Assembly (NCBI GenBank): GCA_026625165.1
Contig: CP112999.1
Span: 1,988,741-2,052,740 of the forward strand
From: Methanoregula sp.
GTDB lineage: Archaea; Halobacteriota; Methanomicrobia; Methanomicrobiales; Methanospirillaceae
Length of the DNA stretch: 64,000 nucleotides
Reading direction: 5' to 3'
The position numbers were made by a program, and so were the translations under genes. The notes beneath the pieces are model-generated. The model was given only the letters and a program-made list of their open reading frames with translations, was not told the origin of the DNA and ran no database searches. Below, one piece after another: positions 28,079-37,892 of the stretch (position 1 is the stretch's first letter; each line of letters begins with the position of its first letter).

Positions 28079-28270
28079 GGCGCCCCCGAGACTATGTGTA
28101 ATTCCGCCGTGCGTGAACAAATAGAGATCCGGAGATCTGTCAGATATAAATGAAAAAAGGATATCCACGTCAAGAATCACTGCACCAAGGACAGCGAACG
28201 GGATCAGCGCGGGCAGCCCGAGTGCAGACAATATGATGACAGCGATCAGGGCGTGGGAGAGCGCGTCCAC
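28079..28270 (-). pseudogene. Truncated metal-dependent hydrolase (DUF457/YdjM-like) N-terminus
   Basis: Starts normally with MDALSHALIAVIILS and continues ILDVDILFSFISD, THGGITHSLGG, the N-terminal HTH...THR/GxxHSL pattern of the DUF457 membrane hydrolase family. After about residue 63 the similarity ends and the frame runs into unrelated sequence with a stop at 27956. In another frame nearby the sequence reads YIYYPPKFKRVVIP, apparently from a different gene. A deletion has most likely joined two remnants. Confidence 0.6.
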
Positions 28271-28543
28271 ACCGGACTGTTGTGTGGTAATTCCCTTAAA
28301 GGTTGACGGCAGGGGATCGCGGTGTTCCCCTGCGATGATTTATGCCGGATGTCACGCAGGCCGGATGAGGGTCGGAAATGAAATTGTGAGAACAGCCGGA
28401 CTCAGAGAGGTTTCCGGCAGGAGACCCAATAGAAAATAATGAATTTATTCCTGTCGTTATCATTATAATATTACAGTCCAATAGCAGTCTACCAGCGGGT
28501 GCAGCGGTGCCGGCACCCTGATCCAGTATAGGATTGGCTTTCA

Positions 28544-29776
28544 ATGAAAACAGCAGAATATCTCTTTATTCTGGCATTTTTAATCCTCCTTGCCAGTGTA
28601 CCTCCAGCGGCAGCAGATGACTCTACTGTTGTCATCACCGGTTACAAAGTGACACCGGCCGTGATGATGCCGGGTGATACCGGCACCATTGAAATAACCA
28701 TTATGAATACGGCTTCGGGTGCAAGCATTACCGAGAAGACCGGGGTTAGTGAGGATAATCCGGTCCTGACCAAAACAACAGACATCAATGTCTACGTTGA
28801 AACAATCCGTCTCGAAGGCAGGGGTGTTGATGTTCTCAGCGATACCTTCAATCGGGTGGGGGATCTCGGGCCTGGCCAGTCCTTCCCGATTACGTTCCTG
28901 ATCCGGGCCCCGGCGCAGGCTGGTATCTATTTCCCGGAAGTCCGGATCGATACCAAAGGGGGGCGTAGCACCCGGTACCCGGTACCGGTCAATGTGAATA
29001 CCCAGATCGCCGTAGCCAAACTCGCCGTTCTCGGCACGGCCATGACAATACCCGATGCGGTGAGGCCCGGAGAGCAGGCAGCAGTCCGGCTCGATCTTGT
29101 CAACAGCGGGGAAAGCGCTGCCGAGCGCATCATCGCTCGTATAGGGAATGCCAGTACATCCGTCACACCGAAGGATGCCGGGATGTACTATATCAGCAGC
29201 ATCGCAGCAGGCCGGAGCGAGCCTATTGATATTACACTGATAACGGACCGTAAGGCAGCAACCGGCATTGCCACAGTACCGGTTACTATCCAGTACTATA
29301 CCATCGACGGCATCCGGCACACAGAATATGCCACCATCAACCTCCTGATTCAGGGGCAGGCAGAGATCGGTATCGCTTCGATCGAGACCAGCCCGGAACG
29401 GATCGTATCCGGTCAACCGTTCAACCTGATCATCCGTGTCGAGAACGCCGGCACGGGCGATGCAAAATCAGTGAACGCCCGCATCGATCTCCCCTTCTCC
29501 GGCACGCGGGAGGCATTTCTGGGAAAAATCAAACCGGGCAATGACGCACCCGCCCTGTTCCGGCTCAGCGGTGCTCCGTCAGGCGACCACCCGTACTCCG
29601 TGACCATTGCGTACAACGACGAGTGGGGGGACCACACGATGACGCACCCGCTGTCGCTCCCGGTTGCCCCATCTGATTATACCGGTCTTGTGATCGGGCT
29701 TGTTATCCTCGCGCTCCTTGCGGGCGGGGCATGGTTGCTGTTCTTTAGGAAAAAACCGGGCAGAAGCCATGAATGA
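28544..29776 (+). CDS. Surface protein with repeated CARDB/NEW3-like domains and C-terminal anchor
   Basis: 410 residues: signal peptide (FILAFLILLASVPPAAA), three beta-sandwich domains of the COG1361/CARDB type (segments such as PGDTGTIEITIMNTASG, PGEQAAVRLDLVNSGES, SGQPFNLIIRVENAGTG), then a membrane helix followed by a basic FRKKPGRS tail. Topology: outside domain, anchored. It overlaps the permease gene by 8 bases and is probably the extracytoplasmic component of that ABC system. Confidence 0.85.
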   Translation: MKTAEYLFILAFLILLASVPPAAADDSTVVITGYKVTPAVMMPGDTGTIEITIMNTASGASITEKTGVSEDNPVLTKTTDINVYVETIRLEGRGVDVLSDTFNRVGDLGPGQSFPITFLIRAPAQAGIYFPEVRIDTKGGRSTRYPVPVNVNTQIAVAKLAVLGTAMTIPDAVRPGEQAAVRLDLVNSGESAAERIIARIGNASTSVTPKDAGMYYISSIAAGRSEPIDITLITDRKAATGIATVPVTIQYYTIDGIRHTEYATINLLIQGQAEIGIASIETSPERIVSGQPFNLIIRVENAGTGDAKSVNARIDLPFSGTREAFLGKIKPGNDAPALFRLSGAPSGDHPYSVTIAYNDEWGDHTMTHPLSLPVAPSDYTGLVIGLVILALLAGGAWLLFFRKKPGRSHE

Positions 29777-30983
29777 GACGCTCACCCGGCTGCAGCTCTC
29801 CTTTTTCTTAGGCCTGCGCTCGCTCCAGCGCGGCAACATCGGCAGCCTCGTGATGACCGTCGTTATCATCGGGATGGTCTTCACCAACATGATCTTCCTG
29901 CCCTCGGTCATCACCGGCGCGATCAAGAACTTTGAACAGCAGACCATCCAGTACCAGTCCGGCAATATCATCATCGAGCCCAAGAAAGACACAGAGTATA
30001 TCGATGACCTTGAGAACCTCCTTGCCCGGGTGAACCGGGTGCCGGGTGTAATGCGGGCAGCGCCCCATTACGATATCGGGGGAGTCATGAAGTTCAAAGG
30101 CAACCGCCTGCCCGGCAGCATCATCGCCATCCGCCCGCATGATGAGAGCATGGTGACCGGGGTATCCAAAAAGATGGCAGAGGGCCAGTACCTTGGTGAG
30201 GGGGATACCGGCGTCATCGTCATCGGCAAGATGGTTGCAGGGCACGAGGATGAGTCCGAGGACCTCATGCCCTCGCTCGGGGGGGTTACCGCGGGGGATT
30301 CAATCGACGTTGAATATACAAACGGCGTGACCCGCACGTACCGGGTAAAAGGGATATTTGAGACCAAGTCGTTCACGGTCGACCCGCTTGTGTACATCAC
30401 CTGGGAGGAGCTGGAGAGCGTCAGGGGGCAGCCCATCGACCGGGCAACGGCCGTCCTGATCCGGACTATCCCGGGGGAGGACGAGCGCGAGGTGAAGTTC
30501 TCCTTAATCGGTATGGGCATACAGGAGAAGGTCAAGACCTGGCAGGACCTGCTGGGCAAGGCATTTGCGCAGGTTGTCCAGAGCTACGCGGTCATCAACA
30601 ACATCTCAACGGCCGTCAGCCTCGTCATAGCCATCGTGGTCATCTTCATCGTCATCATGATCAAAACCATAAACAACCGGCGCCAGATCGGGATCTTAAA
30701 AGCGCTAGGGATCCACAGGACCACAATCACGTTCAGCTATGTCTTCCAGGTCATCATCCTCGCTATCATGGGCATCATTTTTGGCCTCATCATCCTCTTC
30801 GCCCTCGACCAGTATTTTGCCGTGTACCCCATGGTATTTCCCGAAGGGGACATCCGCCCCGCGTTCACCATTGCCGATATCGCGTCCAACGCGGTGCTCC
30901 TGTTTGTGGCATCAGCAATCGCCGGCTTCATCCCGGCATGGCGGATAGCCCGTGAGGACATCCTCACCGCGATGAGGGCTTAA
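29769..30983 (+). CDS. FtsX/MacB-type ABC permease
   Basis: 404 residues: one N-terminal helix (SLVMTVVIIGMVFTNMIFL), a large external MacB-like periplasmic core domain (about 55-265), then three helices forming the FtsX domain (NRRQIGILKALGIH, the usual cytoplasmic loop). Such permeases act mechanically on surface lipoproteins or export peptides rather than transporting through a pore. The ATG lies inside the end of the surface-protein gene and the ATPase gene follows after 1 base. Confidence 0.9.
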   Translation: MNETLTRLQLSFFLGLRSLQRGNIGSLVMTVVIIGMVFTNMIFLPSVITGAIKNFEQQTIQYQSGNIIIEPKKDTEYIDDLENLLARVNRVPGVMRAAPHYDIGGVMKFKGNRLPGSIIAIRPHDESMVTGVSKKMAEGQYLGEGDTGVIVIGKMVAGHEDESEDLMPSLGGVTAGDSIDVEYTNGVTRTYRVKGIFETKSFTVDPLVYITWEELESVRGQPIDRATAVLIRTIPGEDEREVKFSLIGMGIQEKVKTWQDLLGKAFAQVVQSYAVINNISTAVSLVIAIVVIFIVIMIKTINNRRQIGILKALGIHRTTITFSYVFQVIILAIMGIIFGLIILFALDQYFAVYPMVFPEGDIRPAFTIADIASNAVLLFVASAIAGFIPAWRIAREDILTAMRA

Positions 30984-30984
30984 C

Positions 30985-31698
<714 letters not shown>

Positions 31699-31704
31699 AA
31701 TAAA

Positions 31705-31777
31705 GGCCAGGGCCGAGATTCGAACCCGGGTCGGGGGATCCACAGTCCCCTAGGATAACCAACTACCCCACCCTGGC
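31705..31777 (-). tRNA. tRNA-His (GTG)
   Basis: 73-base tRNA on the minus strand. Acceptor stem GCCAGGG pairs CCCTGGC; anticodon stem GGGGA/TCCCC encloses CTGTGGA with anticodon GTG; T arm CCGGG-TTCGAAT-CTCGG. Discriminator is C73 as in all tRNA-His. The base before G1 is T, not G, so the essential G-1 is not encoded and must be added after transcription by a Thg1-type enzyme. CCA is not encoded. No intron. Confidence 0.93.
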
Positions 31778-32050
31778 AGATTTCCCTTTTACATTGGAAG
31801 TTGTCATTCTTTAAGGTATCCTAAAAAGTTCCTGCTCCCATACGACGCAGGATTTGCCGGATCCGGAGTATTGTTCCCATGATGCGACGACATGAATATC
31901 CGGTGATTATTAATAGTCTCTTGACTCCATTACCTATCAGGTTGACATGGACGGTTTGTCCGTAATATCATAACATCCCAGGACTGCACCTTTTCTTGTG
32001 CGGCGATCCGTAAATTTTGCGCCGGCGATGCGTGTCCCTGTGATGGACCG

Positions 32051-33838
32051 GTGGTGAATGTGGCGCATAATCCAAAAATCCGTACACCCATCGTCTGCGT
32101 GATGGGGCACGTCGATCACGGGAAGACATCGCTCCTGGACCGGATCCGCGGCTCGTCTGTAGTCTCCTCCGAGGCGGGTGCAATCACCCAGCATATTGGC
32201 GCAACCGTCGTCCCCATCGATGCAATCCGTACCATGAGCGGCACGATGGGCAGGGCGCCGATCAACATACCCGGCCTTTTGTTCATCGACACTCCGGGCC
32301 ACCACGCGTTCACCACACTGCGGGCTCGGGGCGGCGCGCTTGCCGACATGGCAATCCTGGTCGTCGATATCACACAGGGGTTCCAGCCCCAGACGGTAGA
32401 AGCGCTCCAGATCCTGCGCAACTGCAAGACACCATTTGTGATCGCAGCGACCAAGATCGACCGGGTCCACGGGTGGCGAGTAAACGAGAACGATACGTTC
32501 GTTTCATCGTTTGCACAGCAGAACGACAGGGTCAAAGGCGATATCGAGAACAAGACCTACGAGATCGTGGGAAAACTCGCGGAGCTCGGGTTCTCCGCCG
32601 ACAGGTTCGACCGGGTCGCCGACTTCCAGCGGAACCTCGCGATTGTCCCGGTGAGCGCCCATACCGGCGAGGGCATTCCTGACCTCCTCCTTGTCATGAT
32701 CGGGCTCGCCCAGAGGTACATGGGGCAGGAACTCGCTCTCACGGTCGAAGGCCCCGGCGCCGGCACAGTACTTGAGGTAAAAGAGGAGCGGGGGCTCGGG
32801 ATGACGCTTGACGTGATCCTCTATGACGGCACGCTTTCAATAGGGGATGAGATTGCTGTCGCAGGAAAGGACGAGGTCGTTGTCACGAAGATCCGGTCGC
32901 TCCTGCAGCCCCGCCCGATGAAGGAGATCCTCATAGAGGACAGGTTTGAGCGGGTCAGATCGGTCGCAGCGGCATCGGGAGTTAAAGTGACCGCCCCCAA
33001 CCTCGAACGGGTCATTGCAGGCTCGCCGCTCTTTGTGATCCGGGGCAACCGGGATGAGATCGAAGACCGGATCAAAAAGGAGATGAGCGAGATCCATGTG
33101 AACCTCTCCGAAGAGGGGCTCGTGATCAAGGCGGACACGATTGGGGCGCTCGAAGCGCTCTGCAAGGAGCTTGAGGCAAAGGAGATCGGCGTGATGCGGG
33201 CGGAGATCGGGGGGGTAAGCCGGCATGACCTGATCGAGACCGAGACGATAAAAAATCCGTACTACCGCGCCCTGCTCTGCTTCAATACCCCGATCCTTCC
33301 CGATGCGCAGGACATGATCAAGGACCCGCTCTACACGCAGGTCAGGGTCTTTGACGGCAAGGTGATTTACCAGCTCATCGACCAGTACATCGCATGGCGG
33401 GACGAGCAGAAACGGCTGCACGAGCAGAAACGTTTCGAGCACGTCATCATGCCGGCAAAGATCCGGTTGCTCCCCGACTGCGTTTTCCGGCAGAGCAACC
33501 CTGCGGTGGTCGGAGTCCGGGTGCTCGGCGGAAAACTGCGCGGCGATGTCGATCTGGTAAAACTGGACGGCAAAAAAGTAGGTCACCTTAAGACCATGCA
33601 GATGAGGAGCGAGACCATCCGCGAAGCCGATGCCGGGCAGGAAGTCGCAATCTCGATCGATGGGGCAACGGTGGGAAGGCAGGTAAGTGTCGGAGATGAT
33701 CTGTTTGTAGACATTCCCGAGCGTCACGTAAAAGTGCTCGAGCGTGAGATTGCAAAAACGCTCAACCCTGCTGCACAGGAAGTGCTTGCCGAGTTCGCGG
33801 CAATGAGGCGCAGGGCAGAACCTTTCTGGGGTAAATAA
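32051..33838 (+). CDS. infB: Translation initiation factor aIF5B (archaeal IF-2)
   Basis: 595-residue GTPase that promotes subunit joining in translation initiation. G1 GHVDHGKTSLLDRIRG, G3 DTPGHHAF and G4 ATKID lie in the first 150 residues, followed by domains II to IV. It has the short archaeal length without the long bacterial N-terminus and without an intein. Three GTG codons (32051, 32054, 32060) are possible starts; none has a strong ribosome-binding site. Upstream 31779-32050 holds no gene. Confidence 0.95.
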   Translation: MVNVAHNPKIRTPIVCVMGHVDHGKTSLLDRIRGSSVVSSEAGAITQHIGATVVPIDAIRTMSGTMGRAPINIPGLLFIDTPGHHAFTTLRARGGALADMAILVVDITQGFQPQTVEALQILRNCKTPFVIAATKIDRVHGWRVNENDTFVSSFAQQNDRVKGDIENKTYEIVGKLAELGFSADRFDRVADFQRNLAIVPVSAHTGEGIPDLLLVMIGLAQRYMGQELALTVEGPGAGTVLEVKEERGLGMTLDVILYDGTLSIGDEIAVAGKDEVVVTKIRSLLQPRPMKEILIEDRFERVRSVAAASGVKVTAPNLERVIAGSPLFVIRGNRDEIEDRIKKEMSEIHVNLSEEGLVIKADTIGALEALCKELEAKEIGVMRAEIGGVSRHDLIETETIKNPYYRALLCFNTPILPDAQDMIKDPLYTQVRVFDGKVIYQLIDQYIAWRDEQKRLHEQKRFEHVIMPAKIRLLPDCVFRQSNPAVVGVRVLGGKLRGDVDLVKLDGKKVGHLKTMQMRSETIREADAGQEVAISIDGATVGRQVSVGDDLFVDIPERHVKVLEREIAKTLNPAAQEVLAEFAAMRRRAEPFWGK

Positions 33839-33881
33839 AGCATTTTTTTGGCTCTGTGGAAATCATCTTCATAACATTCTT

Positions 33882-33961
33882 GGGGGTGTTTGCCGTTCCC
33901 TGCAGGGAAGGGCAAACTGAAGATGATGTCCCGATGGACATCTTCGAGTTACATTGCCCCC
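33882..33961 (+). ncRNA. Candidate structured RNA downstream of infB
   Basis: Within a 410-base gap (33839-34250), an 80-base segment folds by eye into a closed three-way arrangement: an outer stem GGGGG (33882-33886) with CCCCC (33957-33961); a first arm of 15 pairs with one mismatch centred on TTCCCTGCAGGGAA (33888-33917); and a second arm pairing GAAGATG (33919-33925) with CATCTTC (33939-33945) plus TCC/GGA inside. No T-run follows, so it is not an ordinary terminator. No known family is recognised. The rest of the gap shows only a 13-base palindrome at 34013-34025. Confidence 0.35.
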
Positions 33962-34250
33962 GCCACTGCGGCACTTAAAAAAAGGTCTGACGACCATTTT
34001 TACGAGTCCGCCATCCTTTAAGGATAGCAGACATCCCCCCTTGCGATATCCACCTAAAACCGGTTCGTCATGGATCTCTGGTAATGAGTAGCGATCAGGG
34101 ATTTCTACAGATCCTCTTCCTGCCGACGCGAGGATTTAATAGAGTGTCCAGCGTATAAAGTGGGTACTTCTCATGAGTAAGCGGCAGCGCCGGTAACGAA
34201 GAGATGAAAAAACCCAATAAATCAGGATATCGATTTACAGGAGTCAGCAT

Positions 34251-34706
34251 ATGGTGGAATTCAAGGTCGTTGTTGCAGACCCAAAAACAGGACGCGCCTA
34301 TAATGTCGACGCAGGCAGCGGCGTGGCGGGCGCGCTCGTTGGCAAAAAGATCGGGGACGAAGTGGACGCAGGTCCGCTCGGGCTCTCCGGCTACAAGGTA
34401 AAGATAACCGGCGGATCAGACCGGACCGGAACTCCGGCGAACAAGAGCCTTCCCGGGGCAGGGAGAAAGAGGCTCCTTGTCGCTGATGGTACCACAGGTT
34501 ACCACCCCAAGATGGAGGGGCAGCGCAGGAGGAAAATGCTGCGCGCAAAGGAGATCACCCCGGACTTTGTCCAGGTGAACACCCTTGTCACTTCGTACGG
34601 TGACAAGACGCTTGAGGAGATGTTTCCGGCAAAACCCGCCGGCGAAAAAACCGCGGATGCCGCCAAAGCTCCAGCAAGAAAACCGGCCTCAAAGAAATCC
34701 AAATAA
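34251..34706 (+). CDS. rps6e: 30S ribosomal protein S6e
   Basis: 151 residues. It starts EFKVVVADPKTGRAYNVDAG and has GPLGLSGYKVKITGGSD, GAGRKRLLVADGTTGYHP and RRRKMLRAKEI, the full archaeal S6e core, then a Lys/Ala-rich tail of about 30 residues that is longer than usual. Commonly located beside the initiation factor gene in methanogens, as here. A TATA-like element precedes it around 34155. Confidence 0.95.
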   Translation: MVEFKVVVADPKTGRAYNVDAGSGVAGALVGKKIGDEVDAGPLGLSGYKVKITGGSDRTGTPANKSLPGAGRKRLLVADGTTGYHPKMEGQRRRKMLRAKEITPDFVQVNTLVTSYGDKTLEEMFPAKPAGEKTADAAKAPARKPASKKSK

Positions 34707-34726
34707 AAAAATTCACCGATTCTTTT

Positions 34727-34849
34727 TTACGCTACTTTTAATGCTTTAAGTTTGCCCTCAATAGGAATATTGTGCTGTTTTGCGATAACCGCGAGCTTAG
34801 CTCTTAACATCAGGTCGTTGTCAAAATCTCTTGCTGATGAGCCGATTTT
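34727..34849 (-). pseudogene. C-terminal relic of a DUF2240-type gene
   Basis: The minus strand encodes AKLAVIAKQHNIPIEGKLKAL and a stop, closely resembling the end of the intact DUF2240 protein at 36448-36909 (AALAIIAKRHNVPFEDKLEAL). Upstream coding is lost and the sequence runs into frameshifts. It lies in the 283-base gap after the S6e gene, which otherwise shows no gene. Confidence 0.55.
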
Positions 34850-34989
34850 CTTTAACGAATATCTCGGTTTTCTGCCAATTATAATTCCTTGAGATAACTC
34901 AAGGAGGGTATGAATATTACACTTCCGGGGGGGACAGATATTTTAATATCATCACGCATCTATGCACAGCGTACAGAATCTGGTTATCT

Positions 34990-36387
34990 TTGATACATAC
35001 GGGGATGGATGATATGTTAAATCATGAAATGTGCCGGATATCAAAGCTGTTCCGCAATGTTCCATTTCTGCTGCTGATGTGTGTTTTTATTGCTTTCCTG
35101 CTGCCCTGCGTCTCTGCTGCAATGCAGCTTTCAGAGGGGGAGAACGACCTCGGGCTGATTGCCTATACCGAAGCACCAAAGACGTGGACGATATCTCTAG
35201 ATAACTTCCAGAAAGTCGAGGTGGGAGTATACAATTCAGCACGGGCGGAACCAAGCAGGTACGGCGGGTGGATGGGATATCTCAAGGTTAACGGGGAGAA
35301 GGTCTGGGAGCATACCGGGGACAGCAATATCAAAGACTACCTCATGGGAACCACGGTCAAGGAATCGGCATACCGGAACCAGTACTACGACCTGACTTCA
35401 AAGTTTCACAAGGGCCAGAACACGATCACCTACTATCACTATACAGGTGACGGAAAACACGGGCTGAAAGTCAGGCTGACAAAGGGGACTGCTGCCACAC
35501 CAGTACAGACACTGACTACCTTATCGACGCCAACGAAGACACCGACACCTGCACCAACTACAGAAAAGCCCTACTGTACGGGTAGCACATGCGGAGTGAT
35601 CAAATCCGTCCAGTTCAACGGGGTTGAGATCAAAGGACCCCTGACCGACCAGCAGAAGGATATTGTTGACAGGGTCAACCACTGGCTCAGTGAAGTCGAT
35701 CCGGTATATGGTTCAAGACGTGTGGATGAGATATTTACTCTCAACATCGTATCCGACAATAAGCCACCATTATGGAGCGAATCAAGAGATGAGATGCAGA
35801 TCCCACTAGATGCAACAGATTTTGATATCGCCCACGAGGTCGGACACTATGTGACCTACGGGATAATGATGGCAAACAATGGAGATCCTAAATATGTGCC
35901 TCTCTGGTTCAGGGACGGGCTCGCAGAGCAGATTGCCTTGCAGGTTGGAGCATCCGGCTGGCCTCGGCGGGACTGGTTTTTTACTGAGCTTGAGAGAAAA
36001 ACAACCAAAGATGAGATAAGAGCTTCTGCAATAAAAGCATTTGAAGACGCACGGGAAGCGACAGATTCCCTTGATCCGGCTATGGGATATGGCTCGACTG
36101 AAACGTTCGTTGAATTTCTTTACAACCGGTACGGCAAGGATGACATTATTATCGCCATGGTGGACTCATCGAACAATGATTACCGGAAACGCGAAGATCT
36201 GGATGTAGTCCTCGAACGCAGGACCGGAAAAAGATTTTCTGAACTTGAAGAAGACTGGCTTTCATACCTTGACCAGAAATATAAAATCTACCCCGCTGTC
36301 ACACCCGCTCCAGTGAACATCCCCTCTGCCGGAGATCCTATAAGCAATTTCTTCAGAGGACTTTTCCGGTGGCTCGGTGGAGGATAA
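34990..36387 (+). CDS. Secreted zinc metallopeptidase (gluzincin, peptidase MA-like)
   Basis: 465 residues: signal peptide (LLLMCVFIAFLLPCVSA), an N-terminal beta domain (about 45-165), a Thr/Pro linker, then a peptidase domain with the zinc motif AHEVGH (HExxH form) and downstream RDGLAEQIALQ and GSTETFVEFLY, which supply the third ligand region as in peptidase MA proteins. C-terminal Pro linker and amphipathic segment (FFRGLFRWLG). Probably acts at the cell surface. The exact third zinc ligand is inferred. The start may be ATG 34990 or the later ATG codons. Confidence 0.82.
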   Translation: MIHTGMDDMLNHEMCRISKLFRNVPFLLLMCVFIAFLLPCVSAAMQLSEGENDLGLIAYTEAPKTWTISLDNFQKVEVGVYNSARAEPSRYGGWMGYLKVNGEKVWEHTGDSNIKDYLMGTTVKESAYRNQYYDLTSKFHKGQNTITYYHYTGDGKHGLKVRLTKGTAATPVQTLTTLSTPTKTPTPAPTTEKPYCTGSTCGVIKSVQFNGVEIKGPLTDQQKDIVDRVNHWLSEVDPVYGSRRVDEIFTLNIVSDNKPPLWSESRDEMQIPLDATDFDIAHEVGHYVTYGIMMANNGDPKYVPLWFRDGLAEQIALQVGASGWPRRDWFFTELERKTTKDEIRASAIKAFEDAREATDSLDPAMGYGSTETFVEFLYNRYGKDDIIIAMVDSSNNDYRKREDLDVVLERRTGKRFSELEEDWLSYLDQKYKIYPAVTPAPVNIPSAGDPISNFFRGLFRWLGGG

Positions 36388-36447
36388 CGGGACTTTAGAG
36401 ATTTCAATCCCAGCCGGACGGTAAAACAGGACGTACTTATCCAAAGC

Positions 36448-36909
36448 TCACTTTTTTTTCAGGCTCTGCTGAAGCGCTTCAAGCTTGTCCTCAAAGGGGA
36501 CATTGTGCCTTTTTGCGATGATCGCCAGCGCCGCTTCAGGCAGCAGGTTGCCGTCAAACCCGTCTTTGATGAGCAGGTTCATCTCCGCGACAACTTCGGT
36601 CTCCTCTTTTTTTGTTGCCTGTGCAATGCGCCGGATCAGGTCCTGCGACGGGTCTTTTTTTTCAAAAATGACCGAGGTCGGTTTGAACCCGACCGGGATC
36701 GTAACGGCGGATATGTCAAAGCCGGGGGAAAAGACGCCTTTGTCCTGCACCAGCAACCCCTCTTCCTCGGCATTTTTTAACAAAAGGTTTGCCTGCTCGG
36801 TACTCATCCATTTGCGATCAAGCGCAAAGTAGTAGACCAGCTCGTTCTTTCGCATCGCCGTCTTCCGCGTGTGCCGGAATGGCGCTGCAATAGTAGTTTT
36901 AAGGGGCAC
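36448..36909 (-). CDS. DUF2240 family protein
   Basis: 153 residues. The opening LKTTIAAPFRHTRK, then NELVYYFALDRKWMSTEQANLLL, GLLVQDKGVFSPGFD and the C-terminal AALAIIAKRHNVPF match the archaeal DUF2240 family over its full length, supporting the GTG start at 36909 over the internal ATG at 36855. It resembles a winged-helix protein. Function unknown. The gene begins 2 bases after the preceding stop; a relic of a second copy lies at 34727. Confidence 0.8.
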   Translation of the reverse strand: MPLKTTIAAPFRHTRKTAMRKNELVYYFALDRKWMSTEQANLLLKNAEEEGLLVQDKGVFSPGFDISAVTIPVGFKPTSVIFEKKDPSQDLIRRIAQATKKEETEVVAEMNLLIKDGFDGNLLPEAALAIIAKRHNVPFEDKLEALQQSLKKK

Positions 36910-36911
36910 GG

Positions 36912-37331
36912 CTATTTACCAAGAAGCAGGTTTTTCATATCCAGCGCATCGAGCCCGCCGGGTGCTCCTTCCTTGGCAATATCGATATCGGTATGCCTGA
37001 CCCGGTCGGTGAGCCTGACAAAGAACACATCGTTTGCGATCGGCACCTTGCCGCCGCCCCGCAGTGCAAGCGCAAGCACCGAGATGCGCATGTCCTGCGA
37101 TTCGGTGACGGTCCCCGGTCGTACGATATCCGGAGTGATATCGCCAAATGTTGCACGATCGACTGCCACTTCGACTTTAATCTTGACCTTGACGAGCTCT
37201 TTTGCCGGGGATGTCTTTGTGGTTTCCGAGCCGTCAAGGGATACGATATGCCTGATCGCCTCTAAAAAAGGGATGCCCATCGTAAACGAGAGGTCGATTT
37301 TCTGGGGGAACCGGTAATAGATCCTTCGCAT
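36912..37331 (-). CDS. Conserved hypothetical protein in the S8e operon
   Basis: 139 residues, soluble, mixed alpha/beta, with a run of alternating strands (VKVKIKVEVAVDRATFGDI, MRISVLALAL) and no cysteines. I do not recognise the family. It is co-oriented with and 61 bases from the S8e gene and 2 bases from the DUF2240 gene, so it may belong to a translation-linked operon. Confidence 0.65.
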   Translation of the reverse strand: MRRIYYRFPQKIDLSFTMGIPFLEAIRHIVSLDGSETTKTSPAKELVKVKIKVEVAVDRATFGDITPDIVRPGTVTESQDMRISVLALALRGGGKVPIANDVFFVRLTDRVRHTDIDIAKEGAPGGLDALDMKNLLLGK

Positions 37332-37392
37332 AGCTATTCTGTATGAAATACAAGAGAAAAAAGGTACTGGTTGATGGAGATATCAACAGGAT

Positions 37393-37770
37393 TTATTCCA
37401 TCAGTATCGCGTTGATGACGCCGTCCTGACCGGGCCGGCTGACAATGCGGGCTCGCCCGATCTCGGTCTGGATGATTGCGCCTTTGGTGAGGAGGTTGCG
37501 CCGTACGTAGTTCGGGTTTGCGCTGTTCTTCTCAACATTCGTGATCTTTGCCTTTTTAGTATCGCCATTTGCCGCATTCGTCACGTTGGCGTACTGTGCA
37601 CGCAGGGCACGCACCTTCTCGTTTGCGCCGGTTGTGCGTTCGATCTTCCTCTTGTCCTCACCGATATGGGTGTCCGTGGGAGCGAGGCCGATCTCGGTCC
37701 TCCGCTTCCCCTTCGCCGGACGTATACGGCCGCCGGTCACCTTCCGGATTGATTCTCCTTGCCATTGCAT
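37393..37770 (-). CDS. rps8e: 30S ribosomal protein S8e
   Basis: 125-residue archaeal S8e: begins WQGESIRKVTGGRIRPAKGKRR and ends TKGAIIQTEIGRARIVSRPG with QDGVINA, both family signatures. Complete and highly basic. Followed by two genes on the same strand. Confidence 0.95.
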   Translation of the reverse strand: MQWQGESIRKVTGGRIRPAKGKRRTEIGLAPTDTHIGEDKRKIERTTGANEKVRALRAQYANVTNAANGDTKKAKITNVEKNSANPNYVRRNLLTKGAIIQTEIGRARIVSRPGQDGVINAILME

Positions 37771-37892
37771 GAATAAACCCCGTTATATCATTGTATCTTT
37801 TAAAAACCCTTCTTATTGCCAAGGGCAGAAGAGTGGGTTTTTTTAAAGAGCGTGCTCTATATATTCCCTTTCCAGTTATTTAACAGCTGCGT

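Noticed and set aside
32837-33727. Minus-strand open frame of nearly 300 codons
   Set aside because: Antisense to aIF5B, which is certain; no independent evidence.
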